This document shows, in pieces, positions 1 through 4,868 of a stretch of DNA of 5,403 nt (within the stretch, counting starts at the first letter, position 1; every line of letters begins with the position of its first letter). The stretch comes from Bifidobacterium breve (lineage in GTDB: Bacteria; Actinomycetota; Acidimicrobiia; Acidimicrobiales; Ilumatobacteraceae): contig CALPPJ020000120.1 of assembly GCA_943325425.2 (NCBI GenBank), forward strand, positions 1 to 5,403, written 5' to 3'. The notes beneath the pieces were generated by a model. That model was given only the letters and a program-made list of their open reading frames with translations. It had not been told where the DNA came from and made no database searches. The position numbers and the translations under genes were made by a program.

Positions 1-516
1 CCAATCTCAACCACAACCGTGGTAGTGCCAACGACGACACCCAGTAGTTCAGGTACATCTATTGCTCCGAATACAAGCGCCGGGACTGATACGACTGCCC
101 AGTGGTTGAAAATTCTCATTATCGTCCTCGCTCTGGTTGCATTGTGGGCTATCGCTCTTCCGATTGCGATTCGCTCTCTCGTTCAACGCCGTGAAAGCAA
201 CGCCATTCTTTTGAACTGGAGAATTGCGGTTGCACAGTTTGAAATAGTTCATGGGCGACTGCCGGAACAATTCACTGTGGACGAAATCGGCCAATCGTTA
301 ATCGCGAAACAGTGGAACGATCCGCAAGTCATTGCAGCAATCGTCAACGATATGAGCAAACTCCTATTCGCCCTCAACCCGGCAGACCCCATCGCTGCTG
401 AAGCGTTGGTCGCTTTCGTAAAATCGCACAATTCTCAATTGCCGTTGAAAGTACAGCTACTACGAAGGATCAGTCCGCGACTCGCTTGGAAACTCGCTGG
501 CGGCACACCCGCCTAA
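1..516 (+). CDS. C-terminal part of a membrane protein, possibly TgpA-like transglutaminase with DUF4129-like tail (5' partial)
   Basis: The frame is open to the left edge, so this is probably the last 171 residues of a longer protein; a GTG at 19 is possible but unlikely as the true start. Residues 1-33 are a Thr/Pro/Ser-rich low-complexity linker. About residues 36-57 form one strongly hydrophobic membrane helix (LIIVLALVALWAIALPIAI), followed by a basic stop-transfer segment (VQRRE) and a roughly 110-residue cytoplasmic tail rich in helices. The tail carries a GRLPEQFT-type turn and then a helix with DMSKLLFALNP, which loosely resembles the DUF4129-like C-terminus of actinobacterial transglutaminase-core membrane proteins: linker, last helix, tail. 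That assignment is by memory of the architecture, not by catalytic residues, because the transglutaminase core would lie outside the window. The gene ends with TAA at 514-516 and converges on the DUF3040 gene. It could also be an unrelated single-helix protein. Confidence 0.6.
   Translation, partial: PISTTTVVVPTTTPSSSGTSIAPNTSAGTDTTAQWLKILIIVLALVALWAIALPIAIRSLVQRRESNAILLNWRIAVAQFEIVHGRLPEQFTVDEIGQSLIAKQWNDPQVIAAIVNDMSKLLFALNPADPIAAEALVAFVKSHNSQLPLKVQLLRRISPRLAWKLAGGTPA
499..513. terminator. Candidate stem-loop between convergent genes
   Basis: GGCGG (499-503), loop CACAC, CCGCC (509-513): a perfect five-pair GC-only stem ending just before the TAA stop of the upstream plus-strand gene. No T-run follows on either strand, so it is not a classic intrinsic terminator. 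Because it sits at the junction of two convergent genes it could act as a weak terminator or 3'-end protector for either transcript. On the minus strand, a T5 stretch lies immediately after the DUF3040 stop (542-546), but it precedes this hairpin instead of following it. Confidence 0.3.
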
Positions 517-518
517 CA

Positions 519-542
519 CATAGACATAGACAAAGACAGAGA
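519..542. repeat. Four imperfect tandem hexamers in the convergent gap
   Basis: CATAGA, CATAGA, CAAAGA and CAGAGA follow each other without interruption at 519-524, 525-530, 531-536 and 537-542. They occupy nearly all of the 30 bp between the stop codons of the two convergent genes (516 and 547). The tract is purine-rich on the plus strand and pyrimidine-rich on the minus strand. No function is evident. It may be a small slippage product or part of the 3' ends of both transcripts. Confidence 0.6.
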
Positions 543-546
543 AAAA

Positions 547-882
547 CTATTGAAGGCGACGACCGGCGGTTGATCGCGCTTTGCGAATCGCCCCAGCCAC
601 ATCTTGAATACCGGCTTTACCCATTGCCCGAGCGTTGCGCTCAATGACTGCGAGCAGTGCCAGCATTCCCACAAATGCAACAAAAGCGGCAAGGTAATGA
701 ACCTGTAGCAACACGACTAACAAAACCAAACAACCAACAAGGCCAACCGCGGCCCAACGCACCGTTTTCGCTGAATGGGTGTACAAGCCTGAGGGCGATA
801 CCGCCTGGGCAAACTTGGAGTCGTTTTCTAACTCTTGTTCGATTTGGCGCAATATGCGCTGTTCGTCTTCGGACAATGCCAT
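547..882 (-). CDS. DUF3040 family small membrane protein
   Basis: A 111-residue protein. The N-terminus MALSEDEQRILRQIEQEL is the hallmark opening of DUF3040 proteins (family form: M-L-S-x-x-E-Q-R-x-L-x-x-I-E), followed by a DSKFA segment. Two adjacent membrane helices at about residues 43-60 and 62-81 are joined by a very short turn, leaving a basic, amphipathic C-terminus (RKARSTAGRRLQ). Length and order match the actinobacterial family, whose function is unknown. The ATG at 882 is preceded by AGGAGGTGA, so the start is secure. It is the last gene of the minus-strand cluster, 52 bp after dinB. In other actinobacteria DUF3040 and dinB genes often lie together near mraZ and the division/cell-wall cluster; here the DUF3040 gene ends against a convergent gene instead. 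Confidence 0.92.
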   Translation of the reverse strand: MALSEDEQRILRQIEQELENDSKFAQAVSPSGLYTHSAKTVRWAAVGLVGCLVLLVVLLQVHYLAAFVAFVGMLALLAVIERNARAMGKAGIQDVAGAIRKARSTAGRRLQ

Positions 883-886
883 GGTT

Positions 887-895
887 TCACCTCCT
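887..895 (-). promoter_or_regulatory. Strong ribosome binding site of the DUF3040 gene
   Basis: Read on the minus strand this is AGGAGGTGA, a near-perfect anti-16S match, with seven bases between AGGAGG and the ATG at 882. It is the only strong Shine-Dalgarno sequence I see at any gene start in the window, so this gene is probably translated independently of dinB even if co-transcribed. Confidence 0.85.
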
Positions 896-934
896 ACTTT
901 CCTTGCTGACTCCTAGTCTCACAGACTGCACGAC

Positions 935-2245
935 CTAAGGCAAAGCATGCCCCGAGTTTTCTTCACCCGGACCCCACGGCGAATGACCTAATTCGCGACG
1001 ACCATTCACCGACAATGAACTTGCCGGGCTAATTGCGCCGCGACCAAATTTTTCACGGATCTCATCGACTGCTTGACTCGCTGGACTCCAGTCGCGTTCT
1101 AAGTCAGCGGTCGTTCGGTTGGCATTCCCAAGTACGTCACTACCGTCTCCGCCAAAATCGAGTAGCGATAACTGCTCAACAGGCTCAACGAAGCCCGAAA
1201 CACTGACCCCAATGAGCCGAACCCCAATTGTTGGGTCGATTTTCTCAAGCAATGGATCTAACGCCTTCACCATTGCTGGGGCACTCGCAATCGGGCTACC
1301 CGGAGTGATTGAACGAGTGATGGTTTCAAAATTTGAATAGCGAATTTTGAGCTGCAAGGTTCGCGCCGCGCTCTCGTGCGCCCGCAGTCGTGATGAAACT
1401 GCATCAGCTAATCGGACTATTTCTCGACGCATTGATTCACGATCAGTGATGTCGTGGGAAAAGGTTTCTTCATGACCAATTGACTTGAGATCTCGTTCAG
1501 TCTTCACTGACCGCTCGTCAATGCCATTGGCCAACGCAAAGAGATGACGCCCATGAGCCTTTCCCACTGCCCGAACGAGCGTCTCTTCACCCAATGCGAC
1601 CAAATCGCCCACTTGACTCACGCCAAGTCGCTCCAGTTTGACCAATGTCGCGGGACCGACTCCCCACAACGACTGCACTGGCAGGGGATGTAAAAAGGAC
1701 AATTCTTCGCCAGGCTCGATTCTCAATACTCCATGCCCCTCATTAATTCCGCCACTCGTCGGAATGGGCTTTGCCTTTTTTGATGCAAGTTTGGCGATGA
1801 ACTTTGAGGTTGCCACACCGACCGAACAAGGCAGTTCAAGTTCGTTGTGAATTTGCTCCTTGATTTTCCAGCCGATCGCGGTGCCGTCTCCAAACAGATG
1901 AGTTGAACCAGTGACATCCAAGAAAGCTTCATCGAGAGCAATGGGTTCAATAAACGGGGTGAACTGCATAAAGATCGCGTGTACTTGCGTACTGACTTTC
2001 GAGTACTCGCCGTAGTCACCAGATAAGAAAACTGCATGCGGACACAGCCGACGCGCCTTTGACGACGACATCGCGGAAAACACTCCGTATCGGCGGGCCT
2101 CATAGTTGGCAGCTGCCACGACTCCGCGAGATCCTGCCCCTCCAACAACAACTGGTTGGCCTATCAGTTCAGGATGACGCCTCATTTCAACAGAGACGAA
2201 AAAAGCATCCATGTCGATGTGCAAGATCGTGCGATACTCAGCCAT
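935..2245 (-). CDS. dinB: DNA polymerase IV (Y-family translesion polymerase)
   Basis: Error-prone polymerase that copies past damaged template bases. Numbering from the ATG at 2245 (436 residues): HIDMDAFFVSVE at 9-20 holds catalytic Asp11 and steric-gate Phe16; Y48/R51 of the YEARRYG motif contact the incoming nucleotide; ALDEAFLDVTG gives catalytic Asp105 and Glu106. SVGVATSKFIAKLASK (about 141-156) is the conserved palm element, LWGVGP (193-198) begins the thumb helix-hairpin-helix region, and a little-finger domain follows to about 355. QLSLLDF (358-364) resembles a sliding-clamp binding motif. A 72-residue tail follows, with REKFGRGAISPAS as in many actinobacterial homologues; the protein is longer than E. 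coli DinB (351 residues) because of it. A TTG directly upstream (2248) is an alternative start. I prefer ATG because a weak GCGGA lies seven bases before it. The gene starts 21 bp after the mannosyltransferase stop, so the two are likely co-transcribed. No obvious LexA box is visible nearby. Confidence 0.96.
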   Translation of the reverse strand: MAEYRTILHIDMDAFFVSVEMRRHPELIGQPVVVGGAGSRGVVAAANYEARRYGVFSAMSSSKARRLCPHAVFLSGDYGEYSKVSTQVHAIFMQFTPFIEPIALDEAFLDVTGSTHLFGDGTAIGWKIKEQIHNELELPCSVGVATSKFIAKLASKKAKPIPTSGGINEGHGVLRIEPGEELSFLHPLPVQSLWGVGPATLVKLERLGVSQVGDLVALGEETLVRAVGKAHGRHLFALANGIDERSVKTERDLKSIGHEETFSHDITDRESMRREIVRLADAVSSRLRAHESAARTLQLKIRYSNFETITRSITPGSPIASAPAMVKALDPLLEKIDPTIGVRLIGVSVSGFVEPVEQLSLLDFGGDGSDVLGNANRTTADLERDWSPASQAVDEIREKFGRGAISPASSLSVNGRRELGHSPWGPGEENSGHALP

Positions 2246-2266
2246 CAATCAATCCGCGAACTTGAG

Positions 2267-3049
2267 TCATTGGCGTCGAATACGCCGTAATACACGGTCT
2301 TTGAACCATAACTTGACTACAAGCCCGAATGCCTCGCCAATAATGTGGTGCGTTAATTTTGATTCGCCGACCACTCGATCGGTAAACAAGATCGGTACCT
2401 CAACAATGCGTCCCCCGCATCGAACGGCACGATGCGACATCTCAATTTGAAAGCCGTAGCCCTCGGCTTGAACACTTACATAATCCATGCGCTCAAGGAT
2501 TGATCGCGAATAGGCCCGATAGCCACTCGTCGCATCATTGATCGCGAGACCTAGCATCCCCGCGGCAAATCTGTTGCCCCAACGCGATAAGAAGCGACGC
2601 AAAGGCGGCCAATTTTCAATTCGCCCTCCCGGAATGTAGCGACTACCCAACGACGCATCAGCACCCATATCAACCACGGAGACAATTGCTGGCAGATACA
2701 TCGGGTGATGCGAAAAATCCGCGTCCATTTGCACGCAAATCGTTGCACCCATTTCAAGAGCCCTGGCAAAACCGTCACGATAAGCAGCACCAAGTCCAGC
2801 TTTACTCTGACGCCGATGCACCTGCACAAAGCCAACAAAAGTCTTGGGGAGTTGTTTGGCACAACTTTCCACTAAATCGGCAGTGCCATCTGGACTGTTG
2901 TCATCAACAACCAAAATTGAGGCATCGGGCAAAGCAGCGATCACGCCAGCGATAACTGCTTCAATATTGCCCGCTTCGTTGAAGGTCGGGATGACCACGA
3001 CCACTTTACGAGGAGGAATAACTTCGCTGACAACCGAACCTTGCATCAC
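2267..3049 (-). CDS. Polyprenol-phosphate mannosyltransferase (GT2 family, Ppm1/DPM1-like)
   Basis: Predicted to transfer mannose from GDP-mannose to polyprenyl phosphate on the cytoplasmic face of the membrane, giving the donor used for envelope mannolipids and protein mannosylation. The 260 residues show the full family pattern: IPTFNEAGNIE (20-30), VVDDNSPDGTADL (47-59) for nucleotide binding, KAGLGAAYRDGF (83-94), the metal-binding DAD in QMDADFSHHP (107-116), LGSRYIPGG (134-142), NDATSGYRAY (171-180) and EGYGFQIEM (196-204). There is no membrane helix, so it matches the single catalytic domain, not the fused form with an Lnt domain. Other GT2 donors (for example glucose) cannot be fully excluded, but EGYGFQIEM with GSRYIPGG fits the mannose enzymes best. 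Start codons GTG (3049) and ATG (3046) are adjacent; GTG fits a leaderless start. It is the first gene of the minus-strand cluster. Confidence 0.92.
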   Translation of the reverse strand: MMQGSVVSEVIPPRKVVVVIPTFNEAGNIEAVIAGVIAALPDASILVVDDNSPDGTADLVESCAKQLPKTFVGFVQVHRRQSKAGLGAAYRDGFARALEMGATICVQMDADFSHHPMYLPAIVSVVDMGADASLGSRYIPGGRIENWPPLRRFLSRWGNRFAAGMLGLAINDATSGYRAYSRSILERMDYVSVQAEGYGFQIEMSHRAVRCGGRIVEVPILFTDRVVGESKLTHHIIGEAFGLVVKLWFKDRVLRRIRRQ

Positions 3050-3055
3050 CCCACG

Positions 3056-3061
3056 AGCCTA
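3056..3061 (-). promoter_or_regulatory. Candidate -10 element for a leaderless mannosyltransferase transcript
   Basis: Read on the minus strand the hexamer is TAGGCT (TANNNT type), followed by exactly six bases and then the GTG at 3049. That spacing would put the transcription start on the G of the start codon. No good Shine-Dalgarno precedes this gene. No convincing -35 is visible about 17 bases upstream. It overlaps the oppositely directed element at 3060-3065 by two bases. Confidence 0.5.
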
Positions 3062-3065
3062 CGAT
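3060..3065 (+). promoter_or_regulatory. Candidate -10 element for a leaderless transcript of the small membrane protein gene
   Basis: TACGAT (TANNNT type) is followed by six bases (GTAGCG) and then GTG at 3072, placing transcription start at the start codon. No Shine-Dalgarno sequence is present upstream of that GTG. TTGCAT at 3041-3046 is the nearest -35-like sequence, but the 13-base spacer is too short, so the -35 contribution is doubtful. Confidence 0.5.
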
Positions 3066-3071
3066 GTAGCG

Positions 3072-3338
3072 GTGACCAATGAACGTCCACTCTCCGCCAT
3101 TCCATCGCCTTTGGCTCGGATCATCGCCTTTGTTACTGTCCTCCTCGGCGGTGTGGCAGGAGCACTGATCGGCTACACGTTGGTCGACATTCAATACGAC
3201 GGCACCGGCACGACACCCCTTGGCCTCGGACTTTTGATCGGTGCGATCATCACCGCGGGAGGCACCGCAATCATCGCTGTACTCGTCCTGCGGGCAACTG
3301 GAGAATGGCGCGACCTCAGCGACTCTCGCTCATCATGA
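3072..3338 (+). CDS. Small two-helix membrane protein of unknown function
   Basis: The 88-residue frame begins at GTG 3072 (MTNERPLSAIPSPLARIIAF...). I do not recognise the family. Residues about 17-38 form one membrane helix containing a glycine-rich stretch (LLGGVAGALIGY). A short loop with DIQYDGTGTTP follows, then a second helix at about 51-73 (LGLLIGAIITAGGTAIIAVL) and a hydrophilic tail ending DLSDSRSS. The frame stays open leftward to 2844, but that part lies antisense inside the mannosyltransferase gene and is not believable as coding. GTG 3072 is chosen because it is six bases after TACGAT; TTG at 3111 is a weaker option. The stop TGA overlaps the ATG of the next gene, implying translational coupling. 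The short hydrophobic design resembles small membrane anchors or subunits, but no function can be assigned. Confidence 0.75.
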   Translation: MTNERPLSAIPSPLARIIAFVTVLLGGVAGALIGYTLVDIQYDGTGTTPLGLGLLIGAIITAGGTAIIAVLVLRATGEWRDLSDSRSS

Positions 3339-4117
3339 ACCCATCATCCGCAGAATTTGTAGAACTCATGAACGTAGCGTCCGGCATTGCTCGCAATGCC
3401 GGCGACCTAGTTTTCTCGGGTCGCCGAAATGGTGCCGGCAAAGTGCTGACCAAGTCGTCAGCAACCGACATGGTGACTCAGTGGGACACTGCGAGCGAAC
3501 ACTTCGTCGTTGAACAACTCAGCAAACTGCGCCCCCACGATTCGATCATCGGCGAAGAAGGTGGACAAGTACAGGGCACGACCCCGTACACATGGTTGAT
3601 TGACCCCATCGACGGCACCACGAATTTCTTGTACAACCTCAGCGGCTACGCCATTTCTATCGCTGCTTGCATCGACGCCGATCCAGTTGCGGCGGCGGTC
3701 TTTCTCCCCGCCACCCGCGAGCTTTTTGTCGCAGCCAAGGGACATGGATCCTGGCTCGGATCCACCCGCCTTCAGGTCTCATCATGCGAGTCAATCGAAA
3801 CCGCGCTCGTGGCCACCGGATTCTCATACAGCGCATCTCGTCGTAATCTGCAGGGACAGCGCATCGCTCGATTGTTGCCACGAGTTCGCGACATCCGACG
3901 TCTTGGCGCTGCTGCGGCCGACTTATGTTTCGTTGCCGCCGGCCGACTTGATGCCTATTTTGAAGAAGGACTTCAAGCGTGGGATCTTGCCGCTGGACAA
4001 TTGATCGCCAGTGAAGCTGGAGCAACACTCTCTAATTTTGTCGGCGAGACCATCACTCCTTCGGAAGTTCTTGTGGCGTCACCGCGCATACACGGTGACT
4101 TGATCAAACTTTTATGA
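3335..4117 (+). CDS. Inositol monophosphatase family protein (SuhB-like)
   Basis: Magnesium-dependent sugar-phosphate phosphatase, most likely releasing inorganic phosphate from myo-inositol-1-phosphate. Numbering from the ATG at 3335 (260 residues): IIGEEGG (71-77) has metal-ligand Glu74/Glu75; WLIDPIDGTTNF (87-98) is the family signature with Asp90 and Asp93; AWDLAAGQLIASEAGA (215-230) supplies the third metal-site Asp217. RRLGAAAADLCFVAAGRLDAYFEEGL (188-213, in pieces) is typical of actinobacterial members. Length is normal. An ATG at 3305 would add ten residues; I prefer 3335 because its ATGA overlaps the stop of the preceding gene and MNPSSAEFVELMNVA resembles family N-termini. No Shine-Dalgarno is seen, consistent with coupling. 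Close relatives include histidinol-phosphate phosphatase (HisN) and fructose-bisphosphatase-like enzymes, but GTTNF and the C-terminal motif fit the SuhB/IMPase branch better. It could feed inositol into phosphatidylinositol lipids. Confidence 0.93.
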   Translation: MNPSSAEFVELMNVASGIARNAGDLVFSGRRNGAGKVLTKSSATDMVTQWDTASEHFVVEQLSKLRPHDSIIGEEGGQVQGTTPYTWLIDPIDGTTNFLYNLSGYAISIAACIDADPVAAAVFLPATRELFVAAKGHGSWLGSTRLQVSSCESIETALVATGFSYSASRRNLQGQRIARLLPRVRDIRRLGAAAADLCFVAAGRLDAYFEEGLQAWDLAAGQLIASEAGATLSNFVGETITPSEVLVASPRIHGDLIKLL

Positions 4118-4181
4118 CCCGAAGGCAAAGAATCGACACGCTTGTCCCCGCCGTACCCTCGACATAAGGCAAGATGTAGTT
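4118..4181. other. Intergenic region upstream of the response regulator, with paired short direct repeats
   Basis: This gap of 64 bases probably holds the promoter of the two-component operon. AAGGCAA occurs at 4122-4128 and 4166-4172, and TCGACA at 4133-4138 and 4159-4164, so the two words are nested: A, B, B, A, all in direct orientation. A TTGTCC (4142-4147) resembles a -35, with TAAGGC 17 bases later as a poor -10. No hairpin typical of a terminator for the phosphatase gene is seen, so read-through is possible. Confidence 0.4.
4170..4175 (+). promoter_or_regulatory. Weak candidate -10 for a leaderless response-regulator transcript
   Basis: CAAGAT is followed by six bases (GTAGTT) and the GTG start at 4182, the same spacing as at 3060-3072. 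It keeps the A at position 2 and T at position 6 of the -10 consensus but lacks the first T. The sequence from here to the GTG matches the 3060-3074 segment at 11 of 15 positions. Confidence 0.3.
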
Positions 4182-4862
4182 GTGGGAACAAGAATCCTTG
4201 CTGTTGAAGATGATGAACGAATTCGCGCCGCTGTCAAGTTGGCGCTTGAAGACGAAGGCTGGACCGTAGACGAGGCCGCTAGTGGTGAAGAAGCAGTCAT
4301 TTTGTTTCTTCGTCAGCCCGCCGATGTTGTGTTGATTGACATCATGCTCCCCGGCATCGACGGATTTGAATTGTGTCGCACGATCCGCCGTGCGAGCGAC
4401 GTCCCCATCGTGATGGTGACAGCACGTTCAGACACCCACGACGTTGTCGCTGGACTTGAGGCCGGAGCCGATGACTACCTCACAAAGCCGTTCGCTCCAA
4501 AAGAGCTTTCAGCGCGCATTCGAGCTTTACTACGTCGCGCTCGTCCTGCTCACCCAGCACACCCGAAACTCGTTTTTGGCGACCTTGAAATCATTCCCGA
4601 TGAGGGAAAGGTCTTGCGCTCAGGAACCGAACTTCACTTGACCAAGACTGAATTCAGACTCCTGTGCGAACTCGCCCAAAACCCTGGACGAGTGTTCAGC
4701 CGTGAACATTTACTTGACTCGGTGTGGGGCTACGGATACTTCGGCGATGGTCGACTCGTTGATGTTCATATTCGCCGCTTACGCACAAAAGTTGAAAGTG
4801 ACTCGGCTAACCCGCGCCATGTTGTGACGGTTCGTGGCTTGGGTTACCGATTACAGGCTTGA
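4182..4862 (+). CDS. mtrA: OmpR/PhoB-family response regulator, MtrA-like
   Basis: DNA-binding transcription regulator switched by phosphorylation. The 226 residues divide into a receiver domain (about 3-118) and a winged-helix DNA-binding domain (about 128-224). The receiver has acidic-pocket Asp10/Asp11, phospho-acceptor Asp53 in LIDIMLPGIDG, Thr80, and Lys102 in DDYLTKPFAPKEL. The effector domain has LTKTEFRLLCELAQNPG (153-169), VWGYGYFGDGRLVDVHIRRL (181-200) and the closing VTVRGLGYR. PIVMVTAR..T.DVV.GLEAGADDY and VWGY....D.RLV.VH..RLR.KVE are close to mycobacterial MtrA as I remember it, and a matching MtrB-like kinase follows six bases after the stop. In other actinobacteria MtrA controls cell division, replication and envelope genes. 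The start is GTG with no good ribosome site. The linker holds a small PAHPAHP repeat. The regulator class is certain; the mtrA name rests on similarity and context. Confidence 0.93.
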   Translation: MGTRILAVEDDERIRAAVKLALEDEGWTVDEAASGEEAVILFLRQPADVVLIDIMLPGIDGFELCRTIRRASDVPIVMVTARSDTHDVVAGLEAGADDYLTKPFAPKELSARIRALLRRARPAHPAHPKLVFGDLEIIPDEGKVLRSGTELHLTKTEFRLLCELAQNPGRVFSREHLLDSVWGYGYFGDGRLVDVHIRRLRTKVESDSANPRHVVTVRGLGYRLQA

Positions 4863-4868
4863 TCGTTG

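Noticed and set aside
657..938. 93-residue plus-strand open frame opposite DUF3040
   Set aside because: DUF3040 on the minus strand has a clear family N-terminus and strong ribosome site; the plus-strand frame is proline-rich, low in pattern and is its shadow.
1723..2151. 142-residue open frame on the minus strand inside dinB
   Set aside because: It is an out-of-frame shadow of the conserved DinB palm region; its sequence shows no domain pattern and it has no independent ribosome site.
2844..3071. Leftward extension of the small membrane protein frame, giving a 164-residue protein from ATG 2844
   Set aside because: The extension is antisense to well-supported mannosyltransferase codons, including its nucleotide-binding motifs, and has no protein-like pattern; the GTG at 3072 gives a sensible membrane protein.
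3050..3110. Possible LexA (SOS) operator controlling the dinB cluster
   Set aside because: I looked for a GAAC-N4-GTTC type palindrome around the cluster promoter and before dinB and found none that is convincing.
3745..3764. Seven-base perfect inverted repeat (TGGATCC / GGATCCA) with six-base loop inside the phosphatase gene
   Set aside because: It falls in the codons for GSWLGS, where two Gly-Ser pairs use the same codons; it is far from any gene boundary and has no T-run, so chance or codon repetition explains it.
3600..4028. Long open frames on both strands across the phosphatase gene
   Set aside because: The phosphatase frame carries all catalytic motifs in this interval; the others are rich in Arg, Pro and Ser, as expected for shadow frames.
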